NCBI RefSeq assembly: GCF_004348265.1
Contig: NZ_SMNT01000009.1
Location: forward strand, 1-64,000
DNA: 64,000 nt
Reading direction: 5' to 3'
DNA from: Methylobacterium segetis
Lineage (GTDB): Bacteria; Pseudomonadota; Alphaproteobacteria; Rhizobiales; Beijerinckiaceae
Position numbers and translations under genes: made by a program. The first letter of the stretch is position 1. Each line of letters begins with the position of its first letter. Positions 57,783 through 64,000 of this stretch are shown piece by piece. The notes under the pieces were generated by a model. It was not told where the DNA came from. It saw nothing but the letters and a program-made list of their open reading frames with translations, and searched no databases.

Positions 57783-57854
57783 GAGCGAATAGTGAGTAGG
57801 GAGTAGCGAAGAGAGCGGAAACCCTGTTCGCTATTCGCTACCCTCTATTCGCTC
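57783..57854. repeat. 28-bp-arm inverted repeat built of 7-bp units between ffh and rpsP
   Basis: The left arm (57783-57810, GAGCGAATAGTGAGTAGGGA...) and the reverse complement of the right arm (57827-57854, GAGCGAATAGAGGGTAGCGA...) agree at 24 of 28 positions, with a 16-nt loop. Each arm is itself made of degenerate heptamers of the type TAGCGAA/TAGNGAN repeated four times. The right arm overlaps the ffh stop codon. GC content is far below the surroundings. Confidence 0.8.
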
Positions 57855-59406
57855 ACTTCTTCTTCCCGAACGGGAACCCGCCGAGGCCGGGAAGTCCCGG
57901 CACCTTCGGCCCGCCGAGCCCCGGAAGGCTCGGCATCTTTCCGCCACCCATTCCGGGCGGCATCGGCGGCAGCTTGCCGCCGAACTGCTTCTCGATCTGC
58001 GCGATCTGTTCCGGCGTCGGCTCGGGCATGCCCGGGGGCATGCCGCCCGGCATCCCGCCGCCGCCGAGGCCAAACATGTTGCCCAGAGCCTGCCCGATTC
58101 CCCGCTTGCCCGAGCCCATCGCCTTCATCATGTCGGCCATGGTCCGGTGCATCTTGAGGAGCTTGTTGATCTCCTCGACCTTCACGCCGGCGCCGGCGGC
58201 GATGCGCTTCTTGCGGGAGTTCTTGAGGAGATCGGGGTTCTTGCGCTCCTGCGGCGTCATCGAGGAGATGATCGCCCGCTGGCGCCTGAACATCTTCTCG
58301 TCGAGATTCGCGCCCTCGACCTGCTTCTTGATCTGGCCCATGCCCGGCAGCATGCCCATCAGGCCGCCGATGCCGCCCATCTTCTCCATCTGCCCGAGCT
58401 GCATCGACAAGTCCTCGAGATCGAACTTGCCCTTGCGCATCTTCTCGGCGGTGCGCATCGCCTGCTCGGCGTCGATCGTCTCCGCCGCCTTCTCGACCAG
58501 GGAGACGATGTCGCCCATGCCGAGGATGCGGTTGGCCACGCGCGCCGGGTGAAACTCCTCCAGCGCGTCGACCTTCTCGCCGGTGCCGACGAGCTTGATC
58601 GGCTTGCCCGTGACCGCGCGCAGGGAGAGCGCCGCGCCGCCGCGGGAATCGCCGTCCATGCGGGTGAGCACGATGCCGGTGACGCCGAGGCGCTGGTCGA
58701 AGGCGCGGGCGGTGTTGACCGCGTCCTGGCCGGTCAGCGCATCGGCGACGAGGAGCACCTCGTGGGGCCGCGTCGCCGCCTTCACCTCGGCGGCCTCGGC
58801 CATCAGGGCCTCGTCGACCGTGGTGCGGCCGGCGGTGTCGAGCATCACCACGTCGAAGCCGCCGAGGCGGGCCGCGTCCATGGCGCGCTTGGCGATCTGC
58901 ACCGCGGACTGGCCGGCGACGATCGGCAGGCTCTCGACGCCGACCTGACCCGCCAGAACGGCGAGCTGCTCCATGGCGGCCGGGCGCCGGGTGTCGAGGG
59001 AGGCGAGCAGGACGCGGCGGCGCTCGCGCTCGGTCAGGCGGCGGGCGATCTTGGCGGTGGTGGTCGTCTTGCCGGAGCCCTGGAGGCCCACCATCAGGAT
59101 GGCGACGGGGGCGGGGGCGTTGAGGTCGACCACCTCGGCCTGATCGCCCAGCATCGCCACGAGCTCGTCGTTGACGATCTTGACGACCATCTGGCCGGGC
59201 GTGATCGACTTGAGCACGGTGGCGCCCACCGCCTTCTCGCGCACCCGGTCGGTGAAGCCGCGCACCACCTCCAGCGCCACATCGGCCTCGAGCAGCGCGC
59301 GGCGCACCTCCCGCATGGCGGCGGTGACGTCGGCCTCGGTCAGCGCGCCGCGGCGCGTCAGCCCCGAGAGAATGCCGGAGAGGCGATCGGACAGGCCTTC
59401 GAACAT
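57853..59406 (-). CDS. ffh: signal recognition particle protein Ffh
   Basis: The GTPase that targets nascent membrane proteins with 4.5S RNA. The 517-aa product has the N domain (MFEGLSDRLSGILSGLTRRG), G domain with LMVGLQGSGKTTTTAKIARR, DTRRPAAMEQL, VMLDTAGRTTVDEALMAE, and TRMDGDSRGGAALS, and the Met-rich M domain (KGKFDLEDLSMQLGQMEKMG, RQRAIISSMTPQERKNPDLL, SRKKRIAAGAGVKVEEINKL). A Gly/Pro/Met-rich tail ends in KKK. ATG 59406 is the family start. It is the first gene of ffh-rpsP-rimM. Confidence 0.98.
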   Translation of the reverse strand: MFEGLSDRLSGILSGLTRRGALTEADVTAAMREVRRALLEADVALEVVRGFTDRVREKAVGATVLKSITPGQMVVKIVNDELVAMLGDQAEVVDLNAPAPVAILMVGLQGSGKTTTTAKIARRLTERERRRVLLASLDTRRPAAMEQLAVLAGQVGVESLPIVAGQSAVQIAKRAMDAARLGGFDVVMLDTAGRTTVDEALMAEAAEVKAATRPHEVLLVADALTGQDAVNTARAFDQRLGVTGIVLTRMDGDSRGGAALSLRAVTGKPIKLVGTGEKVDALEEFHPARVANRILGMGDIVSLVEKAAETIDAEQAMRTAEKMRKGKFDLEDLSMQLGQMEKMGGIGGLMGMLPGMGQIKKQVEGANLDEKMFRRQRAIISSMTPQERKNPDLLKNSRKKRIAAGAGVKVEEINKLLKMHRTMADMMKAMGSGKRGIGQALGNMFGLGGGGMPGGMPPGMPEPTPEQIAQIEKQFGGKLPPMPPGMGGGKMPSLPGLGGPKVPGLPGLGGFPFGKKK

Positions 59407-59425
59407 GGTCAGGCGATTCCGTGGG

Positions 59426-59647
59426 TCACTGGTGAAGGCCCGCCTTCTCGACGCGGCGCGCCTGCAGGGCGGCCTCGAAGCTCTGAAGCGCGCGGGCGAA
59501 CCGGTCCCGGCACTCGGGATCGCAGAACCCGACGACGGCACCGTTGTAGAGCGTCAGCGAATCCGCCGCGATCGGCTTGCCGGACCACGGGCAGGTCTCG
59601 TTGATCGCATCCTCGATGCGAAGGGGCGTCTCGCGTGCTGGCGTCAT
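59426..59647 (-). CDS. small YHS/TRASH-like zinc-binding protein
   Basis: A 73-aa protein with INETCPWSGKPIAADSLTLY and VVGFCDPECRDRFARALQSF: a C-x(n)-C-x3-C pattern resembling YHS/TRASH metal-binding domains. Homologues in alphaproteobacteria are often labelled glutathione S-transferase, a label that the sequence does not support. The function is unknown; metal binding is inferred. ATG 59647 chosen over an open frame to 59818. It ends 20 bp before the ffh start and could be cotranscribed with it. Confidence 0.78.
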   Translation of the reverse strand: MTPARETPLRIEDAINETCPWSGKPIAADSLTLYNGAVVGFCDPECRDRFARALQSFEAALQARRVEKAGLHQ

Positions 59648-59912
59648 GGCTTGGCACACCGGGGCAGGACGCGCTTCTTCCAACACGGAACACGCCCGAG
59701 GGCGCGGACGCGCTGTCGGGCGTTGACCTCCGGCCTCTCGGGCCGGTCGGCGTTCAGGTTGACGTCCATGCGTCGGATCGGGAGCGCGGGCCTTAGGCGG
59801 GCGTGGCCGAAATGTCAAATTCCCGGTTCGGACCGGGAAGGCTCCGTTAAGCTTTACGGTTCATTAAGCATGATCTGGTCGGATGGACCTGAGATCGCAA
59901 GGACGCCCGCAG

Positions 59913-60392
59913 ATGTCGGAACCCGCCCGTCAGTACCCGTCGCACGAGAGCGGCCGCCCGGCTCCCGGCCCCTTGCGCGACTGGCTCGCCGCGATGAAGG
60001 CCCACACCCCCCCGGTGCCGGAGCGGCCCGCGACGGTGCGGCAAGAGGCGCCCCGCGCAGCCGAGCCGCAGCAGAGCTGGGCCCCGCGCCTCGTTCCCGG
60101 CAACGCGGCGCAGGCCGAGCGCGCGCCGGCCGGACCGGCCCGCGCCGGAATGGGCACGGCGGACGGCGAGGACATGTCGGAGCTGATGGCCGAGAACCTG
60201 ATGCTCAAGGCCAAGCTGCGGATCGAGCAGGACCGCTACGCCGAGCTTCAGGCCATGCTGGCCCAGGAGATCCGCGACCTGCGCAAACACGTGCAGGACG
60301 AGATGAGCGCGCTGGAGAGCGTGCGCGAGGAGCGCGACCTCTGGCAGGCGCGGGCCGAGGCCCTGGCCCAGCCGCTGTTCCAGAAGCGCTGA
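59913..60392 (+). CDS. hypothetical coiled-coil protein
   Basis: A 159-aa cytoplasmic protein. The N-terminal 90 residues are Pro/Ala/Arg-rich and probably disordered; the C-terminal part (MSELMAENLMLKAKLRIEQD, RYAELQAMLAQEIRDLRKHV, QDEMSALESVREERDLWQAR) is a continuous heptad-containing coiled coil. No family recognised. ATG 59913 has AAGGA about nine bases upstream; an ATG at 59883 has none. Ends before a bidirectional terminator. Confidence 0.82.
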   Translation: MSEPARQYPSHESGRPAPGPLRDWLAAMKAHTPPVPERPATVRQEAPRAAEPQQSWAPRLVPGNAAQAERAPAGPARAGMGTADGEDMSELMAENLMLKAKLRIEQDRYAELQAMLAQEIRDLRKHVQDEMSALESVREERDLWQARAEALAQPLFQKR

Positions 60393-60419
60393 GACCCGCC
60401 GCAGGCACCCGGAATGCCG

Positions 60420-60445
60420 AAGGGCCGCCCCAAGGGGCGGCCCTT
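60420..60445. terminator. bidirectional intrinsic terminator
   Basis: AAGGGCCGCCCC (60420-60431), loop AA, GGGGCGGCCCTT (60434-60445), a perfect 12-bp stem. It ends the coiled-coil gene on the plus strand and would also end a short minus-strand transcript that carries the mini-ORF at 60495-60566. Confidence 0.82.
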
Positions 60446-60494
60446 CCATTGCCGAACCGCGGTCCGGCCGAAACTGTCTCGCGTCCCTGACGCT

Positions 60495-60566
60495 TTACGC
60501 GAAAGCGCCGGAGGCGACGGTCCAGGTCCGGAGAGCCGACGACCGCGGCTGATGACAATGAGACAC
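60495..60566 (-). CDS. 23-codon mini-ORF with near-perfect Shine-Dalgarno
   Basis: GTG 60566 opens VSHCHQPRSSALRTWTVASG and then AFA followed by TAA. The start is preceded by AAAGGAGGTGATCCA with seven bases between AGGAGG and GTG. The peptide has one Cys and two His (HCH) and a basic middle. On the minus strand there is no gene between it and the terminator at 60420-60445, so it would be made from a short independent transcript. It is too short for coding statistics; the support is the ribosome site and its spacing. The remainder of 60446-60757 shows no gene. Confidence 0.6.
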   Translation of the reverse strand: MSHCHQPRSSALRTWTVASGAFA

Positions 60567-60582
60567 TGGATCACCTCCTTTC
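60567..60582 (-). promoter_or_regulatory. extended Shine-Dalgarno complementary to the 16S rRNA 3' end
   Basis: GAAAGGAGGTGATCCA on the minus strand is complementary to the 3' tail of 16S rRNA (GGATCACCTCCTTTC) along its whole length. Most genes in this window have four to six matching bases. Such a long match normally marks either very high initiation or a ribosome-trapping leader. Confidence 0.75.
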
Positions 60583-60757
60583 GTTAGTTGCGGGAAACCC
60601 AAGGTAGGAAACCGCACGCCGGATGGGAAGGGGCTTGGCTGCGCCCTCTCGCCGCTGCCCTCCCGGCGCTGGCCAGCATCGGCGGGGCGCATTAAGGAGG
60701 GCGGCCCCTCTTCCGGTCCGTCGCGGCGGCCGGAAGCTCGAAGCTCGCGGTCCCCCC

Positions 60758-61855
60758 GTGTCGAACGCCCCCATCCCGACCCTGCGCCCGGCGCTCCCTT
60801 CGGACGAGGCCGCCCTCGATCCCGATGCCATGCGCCAGCCTCTGCCGGACGCGTGGTACTGCGTCGGCCGCGCCGACGCGCTCAAGGGCGGCAAGCTCCG
60901 CTCGGTCCCCCTCAACGGCGAGCTGATCGTGATGGGCCGGGACGCGTCGGGCGCACCCTTCGCCCTGCGCGACCGCTGCCCGCACCGGGGCATGGCGCTC
61001 TCGAAGGGGCGCTTCGACGGCGACGCGCTCACCTGCCCGTTCCACGGCTGGCGCTTCGGCACGGACGGGCGCTGCCGGGACGTGCCGACCCTCTCGGCCT
61101 CGGACGCGGCCGATTTCTCGCGCATCGCGGTGCAGCGCTTCCCCGTCCGCGAGAGCGCCGGCTTCGTCTGGGTCAATCCCCATCTCGGCCCCGCAGGCGT
61201 CGACCTGCCCGCTCCGCCCGAGCTCGATTTCGAGCCCGCGGGCTGCGTCGTGGTGGCGCTCGAAGTCGAGGCGTCCTTCGACCTCACGACGCTCAGCCTC
61301 GTCGATCCCGGCCACGTCGCCTTCGTGCACGATTCCTGGTGGTTCCGGCCCTCGAAGGAGCTGCGCGAGAAGGTGAAGTCCTTCCGGCCGACGCCGCACG
61401 GCTTCACGATGACGAGCCACGCCACCACCAAGAGTTCGCCCGTCTACCGGCTGCTCGGCGGCGTGCCCGATGTCGAGATCGAGTTCCGGCTGCCGGGGGT
61501 TCGCCTGGAGCGGATCCGGGCCGGGCGCAAGCGGGTGGCGAACTACACCTTCGCGACGCCGCTGACCGGAAACCGGACCCTGCTGACGAACGCCCTCTAT
61601 TTCAGCGTGCCGGCCCTCAGGCCCCTGCAGCCCCTCGCCAAGCTCCTGATGCGCCAGTTCCTGACCCAGGACCAGCAGGTGCTCCAGCACGCGCAGGCGG
61701 GCCTCGACCGCAAGCCCACCATGGTCCTGTTCGGACAGGGGGACCTGCCCTCGCAATGGTATTTCCGCCTCAAGCGCGAGGCGTTGCAGGCCGCCCGCGA
61801 GGCCCGGGCCTTCGCCAACCCCCTTCAGCCGCAGGAGCTGCGCTGGCGCTCCTGA
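60758..61855 (+). CDS. Rieske [2Fe-2S] aromatic ring-hydroxylating oxygenase, vanillate demethylase-like
   Basis: A 365-aa oxygenase alpha-subunit type protein. The Rieske centre is CPHRGMALSKGRF and CPFHGWRFGTDGR (C-x-H...C-x2-H). The catalytic domain has the mononuclear iron site LVDPGHVAFVHDSWWF (D/N-x-x-H-x3-H-like) and the aspartate further on. It resembles the VanA/phenoxybenzoate oxygenase group that demethylates or hydroxylates aromatic ethers. No reductase gene adjoins. The start is GTG 60758 without a clear ribosome site; ATG 60830 (MRQPLPDAWYCVGRADAL) is an alternative. Confidence 0.88.
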   Translation: MSNAPIPTLRPALPSDEAALDPDAMRQPLPDAWYCVGRADALKGGKLRSVPLNGELIVMGRDASGAPFALRDRCPHRGMALSKGRFDGDALTCPFHGWRFGTDGRCRDVPTLSASDAADFSRIAVQRFPVRESAGFVWVNPHLGPAGVDLPAPPELDFEPAGCVVVALEVEASFDLTTLSLVDPGHVAFVHDSWWFRPSKELREKVKSFRPTPHGFTMTSHATTKSSPVYRLLGGVPDVEIEFRLPGVRLERIRAGRKRVANYTFATPLTGNRTLLTNALYFSVPALRPLQPLAKLLMRQFLTQDQQVLQHAQAGLDRKPTMVLFGQGDLPSQWYFRLKREALQAAREARAFANPLQPQELRWRS

Positions 61856-61923
61856 CGGGCATCGGCTGCGGCACGGAGGCGTGACGCCTTGACGGGATCA
61901 CCGGCCCCGCCATCTCCCCGCCG

Positions 61924-62985
61924 ATGAAACGGCGAAGCCTCCTCGCGGCCGCCAGCGCCGCCACCGTGATGACCCTCGGCGGCGTCGGCTACGCCGCGCA
62001 CCGGCGCGGCCGCAACCCGTATTACGGGGGGCCGACGAGCGACCATTTCGACGGCGTCCGCTTCCACAGCCCGGATCAGGCCGGCGACAAGGACCTCGCC
62101 GACATCATCCGCTGGCAGCTCGCCCGCCAGGGCGAGGCGTGGCCGAAGAGCTTCCCGAGCCCCTTTCCGGCCGACAAGCCGCCGGAGCGCTCGGACGCCT
62201 TGCGCGTGGTGCTGATCGGGCACGCCAGCTACCTGTTCCAGGTGGCCGGGCGCAACATCCTGGTCGATCCGGTCTACGCCAAGCGCGCGAGTCCAGTCGG
62301 GTTCGCCGGTCCGAAGAGGGTCAACCCGCCCGGCATCGCCTTCGGCGACCTGCCGCCGATCGATGCGGTCTTGATCACCCACAACCATTACGACCATCTC
62401 GACGGGCCGACCGTCGCGCGGCTCTGGCAGGCCCATCAGCCCCTGGTCGTGGCGCCGCTCGGCAACGACGCGATCCTGCGCTCCTACGACGAGACCCTGC
62501 ATGTCGAGCCCCGGGACTGGGGCGAGAGCGTCGATCTCGGCGGCGGGCTCGCGATCCATCTCGTGCCGGCCAACCACTGGTCGGCCCGCGGCCTCAACGA
62601 CCGGCGCATGGCGCTCTGGTGCGCCTTCGTGATCACGGGGCCGCAGGGCGTCCACTACCATGTCGGCGACAGCGGCCTCGGCGACGGGTCGATCTTCCGC
62701 TCCGTGCGCGAACGCTTCGGGCCGCCGCGCCTCGCCACCCTGCCGATCGGCGCCTACGAGCCGCGCTGGTTCATGCAGCCCCAGCACATGAACCCGCAGG
62801 ATGCGGTCGAGGCCGTAGGCCTGCTCGGCGTGGAGCAGGCGCTCGGCCACCATTGGGGCACGTTCCGCCTCACCGACGAGGGCGTCGAGAGACCGGCCGA
62901 GGCGCTCGCCAGCGCGCTCGCGGCCGCGGGGCGCCCGGCCGACAGCTTCCTGGCGCTCCGCCCCGGGCAGGTTTGGACACCCTGA
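61924..62985 (+). CDS. exported metallo-beta-lactamase-fold hydrolase (NAPE-PLD/UlaG-like)
   Basis: A 353-aa protein with an N-terminal twin-arginine-like or lipoprotein-type leader (MKRRSLLAAASAATVMTLGG). The MBL core is LRVVLIGHASYLFQVAGRNI, VDAVLITHNHYDHLDG-like (IDAVLITHNHYDHLDGPTVA) with HxHxDH, VPANHWSARGLNDRRMALWC, YHVGDSGLGDGSIFRSVRER and LGHHWGTFRLTDEG. This is the family of NAPE-phospholipase D and related Zn hydrolases, possibly acting on membrane lipids; the substrate is unknown. It lies 68 bp after the Rieske gene on the same strand. Confidence 0.92.
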   Translation: MKRRSLLAAASAATVMTLGGVGYAAHRRGRNPYYGGPTSDHFDGVRFHSPDQAGDKDLADIIRWQLARQGEAWPKSFPSPFPADKPPERSDALRVVLIGHASYLFQVAGRNILVDPVYAKRASPVGFAGPKRVNPPGIAFGDLPPIDAVLITHNHYDHLDGPTVARLWQAHQPLVVAPLGNDAILRSYDETLHVEPRDWGESVDLGGGLAIHLVPANHWSARGLNDRRMALWCAFVITGPQGVHYHVGDSGLGDGSIFRSVRERFGPPRLATLPIGAYEPRWFMQPQHMNPQDAVEAVGLLGVEQALGHHWGTFRLTDEGVERPAEALASALAAAGRPADSFLALRPGQVWTP

Positions 62986-63094
62986 GCGCAGGATCGTCGG
63001 CGCGAAATCGTACGGCGCGAAACGAGGTGCTAAGACACGCGTGGCAAGATGATCGCTCCCGTCACGGCACATGCCGACCGTCCGAGCGATTTCC

Positions 63095-64000
63095 ATGCAT
63101 AGGTTTAGCAGCCTCACGACCAAGATCATCCTCCTAGCCGGAGGTGCGATCGTCTTGACGGTCGGGATTCTGCTCGCGGCAGCGAGCCACCAGATCTGGT
63201 CGCAGATCGAGGAGAAGCAGCGCGCCGAGGCCGAAACCCATATCCGGACGCTCGCCCTCGTTTTCGCCGGCAAGGTCCCGGGCGCAACGGCCGGCCTCGA
63301 CGGCGCGCGGCTCGCGCGGGTCACCACGCCCGATCTCGGCGCTCTCGGCGACCTGTCGATCGTCGACGACGTGACGGCCTATCTCGGCGGGAACGCCACG
63401 GTCTTCGCCCGCGAGCCCGGGGCCGAGCGCTTCGTGCGCCGCATCACCAACGTGAAGAAGGAGAACGGCGAGCGCGCCGTGGGCACGGCGCTCGCGGACG
63501 ACCACCCGGCCCAGGCTGCGATCCGGGCCGGCAGGGCCTATTCGGGCAGCGTCGTGCTGTTCGGGCGGCCGTTCTACACCGTCTACCACCCGACCTTCGA
63601 CAGGGCAGGCAACGTCAGCGGCATCCTCTACATCGGCATCCCGCTGGAGCGGTACTACGCCGATTACGGCGCGACGATGTGGATGATGGGCCTCGTCAGT
63701 CTCGCCGCGGCCATCCTGGCCTGCCTCGTCATCGTCCCCGTCGCCGTGCGGATGTTCCGCCCCCTCAACGAGATCGCCGCGCGCACGACGCGGCTCGCGG
63801 AGGGCGACCTCGACGCGCCGATCCCCTCGCAGGCGCGCCGCGACGAGATCGGCGCCGTCGCCCGCGCCCTCGGGTCGCTGCGCGACACGAGCCGGCGGGC
63901 CCGCAGCCTCGAGAGCGACCAGCGCACGGCGAGCGAGGGCGAGCGGCACCGCCGCGTGCTCCTCGACGGGGAGGTCGAGCGCTTCCGGGTCCGGGTCCAG
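63095..64000 (+). CDS. methyl-accepting chemotaxis protein, N-terminal part (cut by window edge)
   Basis: The first 302 residues of a chemoreceptor. A membrane helix (LTTKIILLAGGAIVLTVGIL), a periplasmic single-Cache-like sensor with RITNVKKENGERAVGTALAD, DHPAQAAIRAGRAYSGSVVL and FGRPFYTVYHPTF, a second helix (MMGLVSLAAAILACLVIVPV) and a HAMP domain (RMFRPLNEIAARTTRLAEGD) are visible. The signalling domain lies outside the window, so a sensor kinase is not fully excluded, though the Cache/HAMP pattern and linker are typical of chemoreceptors. ATG 63095 is used; ATG 63071 is in frame. Confidence 0.87.
   Translation, partial: MHRFSSLTTKIILLAGGAIVLTVGILLAAASHQIWSQIEEKQRAEAETHIRTLALVFAGKVPGATAGLDGARLARVTTPDLGALGDLSIVDDVTAYLGGNATVFAREPGAERFVRRITNVKKENGERAVGTALADDHPAQAAIRAGRAYSGSVVLFGRPFYTVYHPTFDRAGNVSGILYIGIPLERYYADYGATMWMMGLVSLAAAILACLVIVPVAVRMFRPLNEIAARTTRLAEGDLDAPIPSQARRDEIGAVARALGSLRDTSRRARSLESDQRTASEGERHRRVLLDGEVERFRVRVQ

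Noticed and set aside
60560-60582. Fragment of 16S rRNA (plus strand reads CTGGATCACCTCCTTTC)
   Set aside because: The identity stops at both ends of this short string; upstream bases do not continue as 16S rRNA. The better explanation is an extended Shine-Dalgarno for the minus-strand mini-ORF.

Overview
The window is a GC-rich, densely packed chromosomal segment of an alphaproteobacterium. Gene content and order point to the Hyphomicrobiales and most likely a Methylobacterium-like organism: rimP-nusA-ylxR-infB, an F1-only atpHAGDC cluster, a serC leader RNA before serC, MoxR/DUF58/DUF4159 genes, an IalB-type protein and glnK-amtB. This placement is an inference from families and gene order, and no species can be named. 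There is no rRNA, tRNA, CRISPR array, insertion sequence or complete prophage that I can recognise.

Layout. 1-4090 (minus): the transcription/translation operon rimP-nusA-ylxR-infB (infB runs off the left edge), with a promoter-like element and a strong hairpin plus U-tract inside its leader. 4140-6300 (minus): an accessory island with a decayed PD-(D/E)xK-type polymorphic toxin gene (one frameshift, one in-frame TGA), an overlapping probable immunity gene, and a degraded second copy of the immunity 3' end. 6440-17000: asd, leuB, a polyprenyl synthetase, mtgA, argG and several exported or redox proteins. 17065-22219 (plus): atpHAGDC. 22335-25646 (minus): cca, DUF6111, CoA pyrophosphatase, DUF1285 and a PaaI thioesterase, divergent from the MoxR-DUF58-DUF4159-VWA operon (25882-32957). 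32973-35432: small accessory genes, including an uncharacterised two-gene GTGA-coupled pair. 35443-40322 (minus): a Yej-type peptide transporter fragment with two binding proteins and one permease. 40441-47961: cytochrome c, kdsB, pheA, phosphatase, ppa, ubiH-like and tesB genes. 48145-50204: sigma54-type promoter, glnK and amtB. 50596-55798: porin, serA, serC with its leader RNA, and trmD. 55907-59647: the ffh-rpsP-rimM block, split from trmD by an opposite-strand exported methyltransferase-like gene. 59913-64000: a coiled-coil protein, a 23-codon ORF with an exceptionally long Shine-Dalgarno match, a Rieske oxygenase, an MBL-fold hydrolase and the start of a chemoreceptor.

Most of the window is housekeeping: ribosome biogenesis and translation, ATP synthesis, amino-acid biosynthesis (Asp family, Leu, Arg, Phe, Ser), envelope construction and nitrogen sensing. 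The parts most worth a second look are the degenerate toxin-immunity island, the unknown gene pair at 34120-35432, the mini-ORF at 60495-60566, the rimP leader attenuator, and the 28-bp-arm inverted repeat made of 7-bp units between ffh and rpsP.
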